Assembly: GCA_963575745.1 (NCBI GenBank)
Contig: CAUYUJ010019931.1
Coordinates: 77,800-141,799, forward strand
Length of the DNA: 64,000 nucleotides
Source: Prorocentrum cordatum
Lineage: Eukaryota; Sar; Dinophyceae; Prorocentrales; Prorocentraceae
Direction of reading: 5' to 3'
Shown here piece by piece: positions 10,413 through 22,387 of the stretch; positions within the stretch are counted from its first letter, which is position 1; the number at the start of each line of letters is the position of its first letter. The notes beneath the pieces were generated by a model that made no database searches, was not told where the DNA came from, and worked only from the letters and a program-made list of their open reading frames with translations. The position numbers and the translations under genes were made by a program.

Positions 10413-10650
10413 ATGCTCATTCTGGGGACCTTCCTGGAGCCACTCCCTCCACTCGTGCGTCGAAGCTGCGTCGAACCTGATTCGAACCTGAGTCGAACCT
10501 GAGTCGACCTGCGTCGAACCTTCGTCGAACCTGAGTCGAACCTGAGTAGAACCTGCGTCGAATCTGAGTCGAGCTTGAGTTGAACTCGAGTCGAACCTGA
10601 GTCGAGCAGATCCGCTGGGTGGGCCCCAGGAAGGTCCCCAAAACGAGCAT
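10413..10650. mobile_element. Inverted-repeat element carrying an 11-mer array
   Basis: ATGCTCATTCTGGGGACCTT at 10413 is matched by AAGGTCCCCAAAACGAGCAT ending at 10650. Between them about a dozen copies of GAGTCGAACCT or GCGTCGAACCT run head to tail (about 10455-10610). A partial copy of the left end stands at about 10901 in the following duplication. Confidence 0.7.
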
Positions 10651-11395
10651 CGAAAGGGCCCGTCTCCACCAACACAGAAACGCCGGCTGCCCAGCCAGGG
10701 AAGGGGGGTCCGAAGAGACACGGAGCCTGTAGATGGAGGCCACGGGCCTCCCGCCGCTGCCGGACGGCCTCTCCTGGGGCCCGGGCAGGCCCCCCCCCCG
10801 GGAGGCCGGAGCCACTCGGGGCCTCGTGGGCGGCAACTCATGGGAGCCTCCCAAACCATCTTGTCGGCTCCTGCGAATCGACGCTGGCCCACGCCAAGTC
10901 GATGCTCATTCTGGGGACCTTCCTGGAGCCACTCCCTCCACTCGTGCGTCGAAGCTGCGTCGGGGGCCCGTCTCGACCAAAACAGAAACGCCGGCTGCCC
11001 AGCCAGGGGAAAGGAGCCCTCGGAGAGACACACGGAGCCTGTGGAGGCCACGGGCCTCCCGCCGCTGCCATGGACGGCCTCCTCCAGGGCCCGGGAAGGG
11101 CCCCCCCCGGAGACGGCCAGAGCCGCTCGGGGCCGCTCTCACTCGGGGCCCCTCGTCGGTGGCAGCTCCTCGCCATCGCTCGGACGTCCATTCCCTGTGC
11201 TTTTTGTCGGTTTCGTGCGTGTTTTTTTCGCCGAGTGACCCAGGATGCTCCTCGATGGTCCTCGCCGAAGAAAAAACGCACACGTCCGAGCGATGCCAAG
11301 ACTCGTGGGAGCCTCCCAGACCAGCTTGTCGGCTCCTGCGAAGCGACGCTGGCCCACGCCAAGTCGACGCCAATATCGGCGCCAGGTCGGCGCTG
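10650..11395. repeat. Tandem duplication with a nested fold-back
   Basis: The block GAAACGCCGGCTGCCCAGCC through GGCTCCTGCGAATCGACGCT appears at about 10660-10900 and again at about 10980-11390. The second copy is interrupted by a fold-back at 11174-11295, whose outer arms CATCGCTCGGACGT and ACGTCCGAGCGATG are perfect. Confidence 0.75.
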
Positions 11396-12440
11396 GCCGC
11401 CGCCGAATCGGCGCCGCCGAACCCCTCCCCGTGTGAGACGATCGGGCGACCAGGGCCGAGCCTCTTCCGACGCGCCCCTCGTCTTTCCCCCCCTCCTCCC
11501 GCGCTGCAGGCTCCTCCTTGCTCCAGACGGGCAGCAGCCGCTTGTTGGGGCAGGCGGCTCCCCGACTCCCAAAGGGCCACGCCCGCGGCGGCACCGGCAG
11601 CGAGCCCTGCTCCAAACCGCCAGGCGCTGCTGCCAGCCCTCGCCCCCGATGTCACCAGCCTCGGGCAGATCCCCATCCCCAAGGTCGACGAGCCCAGAGG
11701 CGATGACAATCTCAGGGGTGCGCCCTCAGAGCCAGAGGGAGTCCTTAAGATCGGCACCGAGATAGGGAGATGCAAATCAGAAGAATGGGGATGTGTCTCT
11801 GGCTGGCGTCCACTCTTTCTGTACCCGTGTCGATCGTATCGGTCCGAGGGTTGATGGTGACGGCGGGGGAACCAGGGGCCGAGCGGCGCGGCCTGCCGTT
11901 GCAGGCGGGGTGGGCGGGAACGGGGCGTAGGCCATGGGAGGCACATTCCTCGAGACTTCTTGGACTGACTCTCTTTCTCTCTCTCTGCAGAGGCAGCTGC
12001 ACCAGCGGAACGCACGACAGTGGCGCGTGGATTGGTTGAGCGATTAGCGCAGGCAGGATGAGAACGCACCGTGAAGTGTCGGGTCACTGTGTGGATGAGT
12101 CGTCATGAGCACAACTGCAGCGCAGACGCCCCAGCGAAGTGGCAAACATGTTCAACATGGACTTGGCACAAAGCCTTGTTGCCCAACAACGCAGCCACAG
12201 AATGCAACACAGACGCTGCCTAAATGGAAAGGGAGAAGAGGCGAGCGGCCTGCTACCCAATTAATGCCGAGAGTTCTTTCCCAAATAAGGAACTCACATT
12301 CCGGTTGAGACTCGGTTGGGCATCATGCATTCCTATGATGTCATATTCGCTCATTGCGATTGTTGGTTAGAGCGAGCGGACTTGTCCGCAGCCGCCATGG
12401 TTGTTCAGACAAGTAGGCACCAATACGCTGACAAACGAGC
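11395..12440. other. No gene recognised
   Basis: A plus frame ending near 11854 has some protein-like wording, but nothing identifies it. No repeat structure stands out, apart from a short CT run near 11970-11990. Confidence 0.4.
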
Positions 12441-12800
12441 TTCAGTGAAGATTCCATCTTACGGATTCCTCCAGCAAAGATTCCTTCAGTAAGGACTTCC
12501 AGTCGGACAGATTTTTGAGTAGGAGTTCTAGTAGGAGTTCCTCAGTCGGAATTCCGTTGGTAAGGATTCCTTAGCCAGGTATCGTTAGTAATGAATGTGT
12601 TAGCAAGAACTCCTTAGCAACGGTTCCTGATGAAGGATTCCTGTTGTAAGGATGCCTTTTTCGAAAGGATTCCTTGAGTAAGAGTTCCTGCAATAAGAAC
12701 ACAAACAGTCAGGGCTCCTGTAGTAAAGACTTGTTCGTTATATTGGGGTACCTTAGTGAAGACTCCTGTCGATCCCGTCAACAATAACTACCAACAACTC
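12440..12800. repeat. Degenerate ~17-25 bp interspersed repeat
   Basis: Variants of AGTAAGGATTCCTT (with AGGAGTTCC and AAGATTCC) recur roughly every 17-25 bases. Divergence is high and the unit length is not constant. Confidence 0.55.
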
Positions 12801-13184
12801 ATGTGGAAGGATTTTTCAGCAAGGAATCGCGAAGGTCCGAAACCGAAGCGAGGTCCGTCTCGGGCGACACTCTGACGTCAGGATGGTCGGCAAAACGGCC
12901 CAGACCTTATACGTGCCGACACGACAGCGTTCCGGAAAAAGACAGCAGCTCCACACGTCATGACCGTCTCTACTTTTCCAATGATGCCAACGCCCAGAAA
13001 AGTGAGACAACTTACCCACCCGGGGTGCACAGTGCCAGAACCCACGTTTCTGACCTGCTGGCAGGTGGCCCCAACATCATAAGGATTTTCAGCGAACGCA
13101 TGAGCCGCACCAAGGTATAACGAAGCTACCCACCCCGACCATGGGACCAGATACTGCTTCTGATCCGCCTGACCCGCCAGATAT

Positions 13185-13388
13185 TAAAGATCCCGCCACA
13201 CAAGAGGACTTGTGCGACCACGCTGACAAGATTAAGCGAGCCAGTACAAGTAGCCAGGGTCAACAGCCAACTAGCTTCGATTCTTCGGTGACGACGCTCC
13301 TTCCCTCTGCCATATACTTGCTCTCCTCGCGGAGCATCCAGTCACACCGGAGCCAACCACTGATCAACCAAGTGCAGCTCCACGCGAC

Positions 13389-13462
<74 letters not shown>

Positions 13463-13850
13463 CACGCACGCACACGCACACACACACACACACACACGCA
13501 AACACACATGGCACATATGCTTACCTTCAGGGGAGGACATGAGAGGAGAGGCAGAGGGGCAGGGAGCGGAGAAGGGGGCGGAGACTCGGAGCGACGAGCC
13601 GGGAGGGGAGGGACGCGGAAGCAGTGGAAGTCGTGGGAATTGCGGAATAAGAGAGGGAGGAGAGAAGGGGGAGGGGGAGATGGAGAGGGAGAGGGCGGAA
13701 GGGGAGAGGAGAGCGAAGGGAGAGGGAAAAGGGGGAGAGGGACACGAGAAGGGGGAGAAGAAGGGGGGAAAAGGCTCAAGGACACGAGTTGTTCGGGCGT
13801 GCGTCCGCCGACAGCCCGCGGCACGGGGCGATGATCCGGCCAGGCAGCCT
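13185..13850. repeat. Long direct repeat, left copy
   Basis: The sequence from GATATTAAAGATCCCGCCAC through CTCGCGGAGCATCCAGTCAC, CTGATCAACCAAGTGCAGCT, a CA-run, a purine-rich GAGGGAG tract and GACAGCCCGCGGCACGGGGC is matched in order at 21335-21845. The copies are diverged but collinear. About 7.5 kb lies between them. Confidence 0.8.
13386..13505 (+). repeat. (CA)n microsatellite
   Basis: About 60 CA units with a few CG interruptions, inside the left long direct repeat. The right copy has only a short CA tract at the matching place. Confidence 0.95.
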
Positions 13851-14459
13851 GCCTCACACTTCGGGGGCTGCTGTGCACAACTTTTTTTCACGAACAGAAG
13901 TTGGCTGTGGCCACACTCGAACGTTCGACATCGGGAAAAGGAAATGAGCAGTTGAGCCCCCGCCTGCCTGGCCTGAGCACGAATAGAGACGTTGATATCC
14001 ATGAGATTCCTACCCACCGACCCCAGCCTTGCACTGTGAACGAAACGTCGGATACGTGTTCGTAGACGCTGTGTCTTGAACTGCTGCTCCCCATTCAGTA
14101 GGACTGCCCCAGTATTGGCAGCTTTCGGTAAAAAGAAGCCTGGATGTCAGAGATCCTGCCCAAACGTGGATGTCAGAGATCCTGCCCACAGGGGACATTG
14201 TCACCATCTGTACGAAAGGATCCCTGGGAAACCCAGCGACAGGATGCTGCAGAGTCCGAGCCAATTCTGCATGAAACCCCCATTTCAGCCAAGAGTCTGC
14301 CCCAGAGCCCTGACGACGAGAACCGCGGGAGATCGGAGGCCCCGACGACATGCTGGGCCTGGCTCCTCGATGAACTCAGTGGAAGCCTGCTGATGGATTC
14401 GTCGCGGGCTGCTAGAAACAGAGATGGGTGTGAACAAAATTGCTCTAGGCACTGCAGCC

Positions 14460-15816
14460 TGGCCCGTGGCCACGACCTGTTGACATGGAGCGGGTGCTAG
14501 ACCACCAAAGCAGCGGTGTGGAGAGGGGGGTGTCTTTAAACTTGGGGCGAACCTCTGGCGTAGGGCCCCGGACGCTGACAGAGATGTCTAGCCACTCAAC
14601 GTTGGCGCGGTCGAAACGGTCAACCGCTATCTTGAAGTATCCAGCTCGGGGCGTTGATTCAAAGACACACTGGCCGAAACACCCGCGTGATTGCCGAGTA
14701 TTTTGATGTCGTTTTTGACCTGGAAATGTATGGCCATACCGTACAAGTTTACTTGCCTAGAAAAGGCCACGTCTGAGAAGCGACTTCATAGGTTCAGCAA
14801 ACCATCAGATGATATCTTGGACCACGTATACGGCCGATCCTGACATGAAAAGATCCACGAACGTCGAATGTGCAGATCAAGATTGTCGGGTCCACACGCA
14901 ACTTGCGAAGCTGCTCAACTGCCGCCCGCGTGCATTTCACGACGTGGGCTAGCCCGGAAAGTCTACGACTATATGCTTTGCTGCCCCAGCGTGCCTTGCC
15001 ACGGAACGCATACTTGCCGACAACGCGAATGCTGCAGAGCGTGATAGCATTCAAAACTCTGTGGGTTGTGCATGTCTGGATCATAGATGCAATGATACGT
15101 TGGCCAGGAGCTCACAAGGAACGAGTGATGTCTTCAGCGATGGGTGTCCCCTCATAGTTTTCCATGTCACGCGAAATCTTGTTATCCGCTGTTGCCAGCG
15201 TCTGAGAATACATCCTGCGTTCCAGAATGTGTGCACTCTGGCTTGAGGAAAATGTTTGATAAAACACCTTGCCATCATCCAAAGAAGTTAGCGTGTAGTC
15301 CACCTCTTGATCATGTTGTGCCCCGTGCAACCAGAAAAACAAATCGGCCAGATCGCCCAGTGAATCAAAAAGGTGACGTTGGAAGATCGGCGTGGCGAAC
15401 GTTTGGAATGAACCAGCTGCCGAGAGCACGCTGAGAGCACATGTTCTCGAGAAGATGTTCGCCAATAGTTGATGCAACGGTCGAATCGATGAGGGCATAG
15501 TGGTGTTTTCCAACCTTTGATCCTGTACCAGGCTCTGCGCTCACTGTTGCCCCAAACCGCCCTGCATTTGAACGCATTGGTAAAGCTCGCAAGCTCTTGG
15601 ATGGCAGGACTTGTGTTCCGGAGAACTCGTCCGTAGGAGGCATGCTCAGCACGGGAATGTGCAGGACACCGCTTCACAAACCATGGGATGCCCGATTCTA
15701 CAACTGACAGGTCGGAGTGTCTGTATAGATGCACGCAATTTGACGAAGACGGGTAAGGAAGTAAAACAAGGCCCATCGACGACACCTGCGCCCTCCGTAT
15801 GTTTTTTTCCAGCCAT
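14460..15816 (-). pseudogene. Unidentified protein, multiple frameshifts
   Basis: From an ATG at 15814-15816 (MAGKKHTEGAGVV) the minus strand carries protein-like sequence in successive frames. Next comes LPSKSLRALPMRSNAGRFGA, then FQTFATPIFQRHLFDSLGDL and VDYTLTSLDDGKVFYQTFSS, then AAVEQLRKLRVDPTILICTF. The end, near 14460, reads YFKIAVDRFDRANVEWLDIS followed by KFKDTPLSTPLLWW. About 450 residues in all, with at least five frame changes. The alternating short strands at the end look beta-rich. I recognise no family; a structural protein of a mobile or viral-type element is one possibility and is only a guess. It lies just downstream of two other minus-strand frames. Confidence 0.45.
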
Positions 15817-15869
15817 CGTGCAGGGGCCGGCCGCCGCGCGTCGCCACGGTGTGTTGGCGACTGCGCGTG

Positions 15870-16975
15870 GGCAGTGCAGACGTGCCAGCAGCTCATGTGC
15901 CGCCTGTCTTTCCGCCCTTGCCCTTCTGGTCGCGATCTCTGCCTCTGCCTCTCGCCGAAGCCTTGCCTTTCCCCTTTTTCATTGCCCCTTGTGGCTGCCG
16001 CTCTTGCCGCCCACGATGACAGTGTGCGGGTTATGTAGGATGCGTGGTAGCCTTGGTCGCCGGGCGTGACTTGGACCCCAGGGCACCCTGGCGGCGCCGT
16101 TGTTTGCCGCGGCAGCAGTGTCCCTATCTTCCGAGAACTTGGGCGCCGCTGGCTCGTCAGAAACGTCCATGTTCTGAGCCGCTTCGATAAACGAGAGCTC
16201 CTCCAGCTTCGCCTGGAGCTTCATATCCAAAATCTGGCTGAACAGTTCTTCCGGCTTAGCTTTGGCAGCCGTCTTCTGGGCCATATTGTGTGTTCTGTTG
16301 ATCCTTCTCGAGCTGTTTCTGGCGTGCTCTTTCTCCCGTCGCCTCCTGGTCCACGATTCTGGCCCAGTGTGCTTCGCGCTTATCCTCGAACACCTTTGGT
16401 TTCACTTACACTTGAGTTGCACCGCGTCGAGCCCTAATCCAGCAGCCTTCTCTTCGGTGCATGGTGCTAGGATCTGGAGGCACTGTTCCTCGAACTTGGC
16501 CTTGGACGCCTGCTCCTTCAGAGAGTTGAGCTGCTCGTCCAAAGCTTCGGCCATCGCAGCTTTCATGAAGTTGGTGCACTCGTGGTGCACAGTCCTCATG
16601 GCGTCTCGCTTGCTGATGCCCTGGTTCAGGGTGCAAGTACCTTGCTGCCCAGCGTGAGGGAGGGGCTCATCGAGCATGACCTGCATAGCCGACGCCTCGA
16701 CAGCTCGCTTCCCTTACGGGTGTTTGCAATTAGTGCTGTCGCGCAGTACTTCCAAGTCCTGTGGGCCTCCGCCTGGGCTCCTCTCACTTTGGCCATCTTG
16801 ATCGCAACTTGTTCAAACTGGTCTGCTCCCTTCTCTACTGTTTTCATGATCGTTGTCTTGGATCTTCCGCTGAAGATCAGGAGGGAGAACGAGTTGCACT
16901 GGCCAGGGTGCTGGGGGTCCAGGAACCACTTGGACAGCCACCGGCCCCTGGGACGACCCTGGTGACATGGCAAGG
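15870..16975 (-). pseudogene. Coiled-coil protein with basic tail, frameshifted
   Basis: On the minus strand coding sense passes through about four frames: KTVEKGADQFEQVAIKMAKV, then MRTVHHECTNFMKAAMAEAL and NSLKEQASKAKFEEQCLQIL, then VFEDKREAHWARIVDQEATG and RARQKQLEKDQQN, then KPEELFSQILDMKLQAKLEE. It ends in a Lys/Arg/Gly-rich tail (KKGKGKASARGRGRDRDQKG) near 15870. Long helical, charged stretches suggest a coiled coil and the tail could bind nucleic acid. The protein-like pieces change frame at points such as 16715, 16440 and 16275. Family unknown. It is the middle of three collinear minus-strand frames. Confidence 0.45.
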
Positions 16976-17015
16976 GCTGGAGGTGTTGGCGGTTAGCCCA
17001 TCGACTGCATCACTT

Positions 17016-17345
17016 TGAATATGTCCTCACGCTGTTGCTGCGTCAAGGCTGCGTGCTGCGTCTGCATCTCCTGGACCATCCAAGTGAAGGCGAGCTGCTG
17101 CCATTATGCTGCCGTTGTGCTGCCTCGGTCTGCTGGAGGAGTAAGCCGAGCATGGAGCGGTCGTAGTCGCCTTCCTCCTTCTCTCGATCTTTGTGGGGAG
17201 CTGCCGCAGTGCGCCGCGGCGTCGTAGAACGCTGGTCAGCGGGAGCCCCTTGCTGTTCCACACCTATGCCATGTTGATCCGCTGCGCGAATGGCTTCTGC
17301 GAAGGACGGCTGCGCAGGAGGCCCAACTTGCAACGGTTGCGACAT
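17016..17345 (-). CDS. Small Gln-rich protein, one frameshift
   Basis: ATG at 17343-17345, MSQPLQVGPPAQPSFAEAIR, followed by a charged middle (HKDREKEEGDYDRSMLGLLL). Around 17110 the frame must shift to continue as QLAFTWMVQEMQTQHAALTQ, then QREDIFKVMQSMG and stop near 17016. About 110 residues, rich in Gln, probably helical. No family recognised. It is the first of three collinear minus-strand frames between 17.35 and 14.4 kb. Confidence 0.45.
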
Positions 17346-17689
17346 CCACGAGAAATCGAAGAGGTTGGATCCTCACAGCGTGGGAGATCCGCACAATGTG
17401 TTTCACGAATAGAGAGTCGCTGTGGCTACACTTCTTGCGAAAGTGAGGTGGGCGGCGGAGCCCCCTCCCGCCTAGTCATAGCAGAAGTAGCTACAATGAC
17501 AAAAATGAAGATGATGACAATGACGATGGTGACAACAAGTATGGTGACAATGATGCAGGCCTCGGAAAAATTATGCGAACGGAGTTCCCCACATAATGAT
17601 ATTATTGGGATAGCGGAATCAAGGATCATCTTGTCATGAAATTGCCGACCTGCCCTCGCCCTCTCCATCCTTTTCTATCACATGGTTTG

Positions 17690-18840
17690 CGAATAGCGTC
17701 CTTGCTCAGGCGGGGCCTCCCTGGAGGGGTGGTAGGGGCACGAAACCTGATAAATAACACTGTTCGCGAATACCCTCCTCGCTCAGGCGGGGCCTGCCTG
17801 GAGGCGCTCAGGCGGGGCCTCCCTGGAGGAAGGAGAAGAAAGCGTTGAAGAAAGAAGTGGTGATGAAGGCAATGGTTAACGATGAGGACGGTGTCGATGT
17901 CTTTCGGCACCGGTGTTTTCACGCGCATTCACAGCTGGGAACTTTGCAGAATATCGAGATCAATCGATTGCAGGAGCGGGCCGCCCCTCTGAGCAGTATC
18001 TCACCCCTCGTGGTCGTCACTCTGGAGCAGTATCTCACCCCTCAGGCGGGGCCTCCCTGGAGGGGTGGGAGGGGCACGAAACCTGATAAATAACACTGTT
18101 TTCGAATAGCGTCCTCGCTCAGGCGGGGCCTCCCTGGAGGGGTGGGAGGGGCACGAAACCTGATAAATAACACTGTTTTCGAATAGCGTCCTCGCTCAGG
18201 CGGGGCCTCCCTGGAGGGGTGGGAGGGGCACGAAACCTGATAAATAACACTGTTTTCGAATAGCGTCCTCGCTCAGGCGGGGCCTCCCTGGAGGGGTGGG
18301 AGGGGCACGAAACCTGATAAATAACACTGTTTTCGAATAGCGTCCTCGCTCAGGCGGGGCCTCCCTGGAGGGGTGGGAGGGGCACGAAACCGATAAATAA
18401 CACTCGAATAGCGTCCTCGCTCAGGCGGGGCCTCCCTGGAGGGGTGGGAGGGGCACGAAACCTGATAAATAACACTGTTTTCGAATAGCGTCCTCGCTCA
18501 GGCGGGGCCTCCCTGGAGGGGTGGGAGGGGCACTGAACCTGATAAATAGCACTGCTTTCGAATAGCGTCCTCGCTCAGGCGGGGCCTCCCTGGAGGGGTG
18601 GGAGGGGCACGAAACCTGATAAATAACACTGTTTTCGAATAGCGTCCTTGCTCAGGCGGGGCCTCCCTGGAGGGGTGGGAGGGGCACGAAGCCTGATAAA
18701 TAACACTGTTTTCGACTAGCGTCCTCGCTCAGGCGGGGCCTCCCTGGAGGGGTGGGAGGGGCACGAAACCTGATACATAACACTGTTTTCGAATAGCGTC
18801 CTCACTCAGGCGGGGCCTCCCTGGAGGGGTGGGAGGGGCG
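17690..18840. repeat. 77-bp tandem satellite
   Basis: The unit is GAATAGCGTCCTCGCTCAGG, CGGGGCCTCCCTGGAGGGGT, GGGAGGGGCACGAAACCTGA, TAAATAACACTGTTTTC (77 bases). Broken copies at 17.69-17.83 kb are followed, from about 18040, by roughly ten near-identical units in a row, one shortened near 18390. Confidence 0.95.
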
Positions 18841-19055
18841 CATGGTATTGGTATGGTATTGATATGGTATTGGTATGGTGGGAGGGAGCTCAGACGAAAC
18901 CTGATAAATAACAGGTGTTGCATGGTATTGGTATGGTATTGGTATGGTATGGTATGGCTTGGTATGGTATTGGTATGGTTTTGTATTGGTATGGTATGGC
19001 TTGGTATGGTTTGGTATGGTATTGGTATGGTATGGTATTGGTATGGTAGGGCTTT
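18840..19055 (+). repeat. TATTGGTATGG minisatellite
   Basis: Alternating GGTATT and GGTATG words, growing directly out of the last 77-bp satellite unit and interrupted once by a satellite fragment at about 18885-18920. Confidence 0.95.
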
Positions 19056-19274
19056 GTTTAGGAGAAGGACGCGGGAGGAGGAGGAGGAGAAGGAGAGGGT
19101 GTTCTGGGAAAACAAGAACCCCACTCAGGATGTGGGGAAATAGTGAACACTCATGCCACATTCATCTGTGAACGCCTCACCCTCCTCCCAATGTTCAAAG
19201 TTGGCGGTGGGTCTGATGAGTTGCACCTCGACCGCAATCTCCCCCGCGCGTGCCAACTTTGAGTTTGGGGGGCA

Positions 19275-21335
19275 GGAGGGGTGTTAATACTAATGATGGC
19301 AATGATGATGATGATGATGATGATGATGAGAAAGAGCATGAAGATGATGATGATGATGATGATGATGAGAATGATGATGCCAACAAAGATGATGGTGATG
19401 ATGATTATGATGATGAGTATGGCCATGTTGATGACAATGATGATGACAACAATGTTGTTGTTGATGGTGATGATGATGATGATGACACTGTTGATGATGG
19501 CAAGGCTGCTGGGAATGATGATCACAATGATAACGATGATTCTGACGAAAGTGATGATGGCAATGATGATGGCAATGGTGATGATGACGATGCTGAACAT
19601 GGTGATGATAATGACGATGGCAATGATGATGATGATGATGATGGTAATGGTGATGACAGTGATGATGATACTGATGATGATCAAGACGACGACAGAGATG
19701 ATGGCAGTGCTGATGAAACTCCTGATAACAAGGACGATGACAATGATGACGACAACGATAATGGCAGTGATGACGACGATGGTGACAATGATTTTGCCAA
19801 TACTACTGGTTATGAAATGCTGGCCATGAAAACAACAATGATGTTGACAATGTTGATGCAAATGATGATGATGCTGATGATAATGGTGGTAATGATGATT
19901 GCGCTGGTGATGGTAATGTTGATGGCAATGTTGATGATAGGATGATGATGATGCTGATAATGACGACAACAATGATGAGACTGGTAGTACGGTGATGACA
20001 ACAATGAAAAAGATGACGACAATGATGATAATAGTGATGACTTTGACGGTGACAATTGTGACGGTGACGACGATGATGCTGACAATGACGGTAAACCGTA
20101 CATTGATGCCAACGGTGGTGTAGACAATGATGATGACAATACCCATGACCATGATAACAATGGCAATGGTGATACCAGTGGTGATGACGATGATGATGAT
20201 GACGATGGCAGTGGCAATGAAGATGATGCTGATGATAGTGATCTTGATGACGACAATACTGGTGTCAATGATGATGATGATGATGATGATGACAATGGTG
20301 ATGAAACTGATGATGGCAATGATGATGATGGTGCTGATGACAGCAATGATGGCAATGATGATGGCAACTGTGAGGGCAATGACGATGAAGAGAATGATGA
20401 TGACAATGATGATGGCAATGATGATCATATGACTAATGATGCGACTGATGATGATATGAAGATTATGATGGTGATGCTGATGATGATGGTGGTGATGATG
20501 ATGATGAAAACGGCAATGTTGATGACAATGATGATAACAACCTTGATGGTAATAGTGATGCCAATGATGATTATAAATATGAATACGCTGATGATAATGA
20601 GGATGACGATGATGGTGGTAATATTGATGATGACGATCACGATGGCAATGATGATGACAATGATGATGGCAATGATGATGGCAATGATGATGACAATGAT
20701 GATGACAACAATTATGACGCAATAATGATGACCGTGATGATGACCATGGTGATAATGCTACGGATGATGACAACAATGACAATGATGATGACGACAATGA
20801 TGAAGGCAACGGTAGTGACAATGATGATGAAACTGAGAATGGCAATGATGATGGCAATGGTGATGGCAATGATGATGAAGACAATGATGATGACAATGAG
20901 GATAGTCATGATGGTGATGAAGGTGGTGACGATGATGGTAGTAGTGATGACAATTGTGATGACGATGGTGATGACAATGATGATGGCAATGATGATCATG
21001 ATGATGACAACGACGATGATGATGAGGATGAGGATGACAACGATGATGGCAATAATAACGATGATGATACTGATACTACAAATTATGACAATGATGATGA
21101 GGAGAAGGATAGAGGTTAGCTGCAATGATGATGACAACTATGATGGCGATGGTGATGACAATGGCAATGACGACACTTATGATGATAATGATGTTGACAA
21201 TGATGATGACAATGATGATTGCAATGATGATGGCGCTGATGCTGATGGTGACAAAAGCGATGATGACAATGATAATGGCAATGACGATGGCAGAAAGATG
21301 AAAATCATGACGATGACAATGATGATGACAATGAT
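19275..21335 (+). repeat. 2-kb imperfect (GAT)n array
   Basis: GATGAT with GAC, GGT, GCA and AAT interruptions for about 2 kb. Open frames of up to 580 codons on either strand translate only to Asp/Met or Ile/Ser/His strings. Orientation is opposite to every other large trinucleotide array in the window. Confidence 0.95.
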
Positions 21336-21845
21336 ATTTCAGACCCGCGGCACAAGAGGATTTTTGCGACCTCGCGGACGGACTAAGCGAGAGAGTACAT
21401 GTTGTCAGTGACAACAATCAACTAGCTCCGATTATTCTGTGACGACAATCCTCCCTTCTTCCAGATACTTGCTTCCTTCGCGGAGCATCCATTCACACAG
21501 GAGACCACCACCGATCAACCAAGTGTACCTCCACGCACCAACACATACACAGGCACAGACTCACACACACAAAGAGTGTCACACGCACGTACATGGCAGA
21601 GGCTTACCTGGGAGGGACGCGGAAGCTATGGAAATCATGGAAGAAGAGAGGAAAGAGAGAAGGGGCAGGGGGAGATGGAGAGGAAGACGGCGGAAGGGAG
21701 AGCGGAGGGAGATGGACAAGGAGAAGAGGGACAAGAGGGGTGGGGGCAAGGAGAGCGGGTTGAGGCTCAAGGATGCGAGCTGTTCGCGCATGCGTCCGTC
21801 GACAGCCCGCGGCGCAGGGCGATGAACCGGTCCGGCCGTCCGCCT
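21335..21845. repeat. Long direct repeat, right copy
   Basis: Matches 13185-13850 in the same order: GATATTTCAGACCCGCGGCA, TTCGCGGAGCATCCATTCAC, CCGATCAACCAAGTGTACCT, a short CA tract, a purine-rich tract, then GACAGCCCGCGGCGCAGGGC. Confidence 0.8.
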
Positions 21846-22387
21846 CGGCTAATTCGGACGAGCGGGCCCCTCAAGACGGCACCCTCAAGGCAGCGGCGAG
21901 CGCAGACACGCCACCGAGGACGCGCCGCTCGTGGCCGGGCACCTCTCGCGGGCGCCAGCACGGGCCTAGCGAGGCTTTGGAAGCGACCCGAGGGAGATCT
22001 CGTCCTGAGGGGGAACGCTACCGTCAACACGCATAACAAGGATGCGCGGCAATGGTGCAAGTGCATTGGAGGGCCATGTTGACGTTTTTCGAAAGAGGCC
22101 GGCCAGCCAAAATCGATGAGGATGGGACGGAAGGGCCAGGATGCAAGGTAGCCTTGGAAAGTTGCTCATCTTCACTATGCGGGTTGACTGTAGGGCGGGG
22201 GGGCCAGCTCTGGGGGGAAAACATCGAGCTGAATTCGGCGGCACATTGCCGCTAGATCGTGGTGATAGGCCCCGAGTAGCGAAACCCCACGCTCCTGGGC
22301 GGGGTGGGCTATCGGGCCCCTCTCGGTGATCCATGGGCCATTGGAAGCCGCTGCATCCGCCCCTGAGCATATCCCCCCCTAACGTTG

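Noticed and set aside
18040-18840. CRISPR array in the 77-bp repeats
   Set aside because: The whole 77-base unit repeats with no unique spacers, and the organism appears eukaryotic.
19151-20896. A 581-codon open frame on the minus strand, and similar Asp, Met, Ile, His or Ser-rich frames in other arrays
   Set aside because: They are translations of trinucleotide repeats that lack stops in several frames at once; composition is a single repeated residue pattern with no domain.
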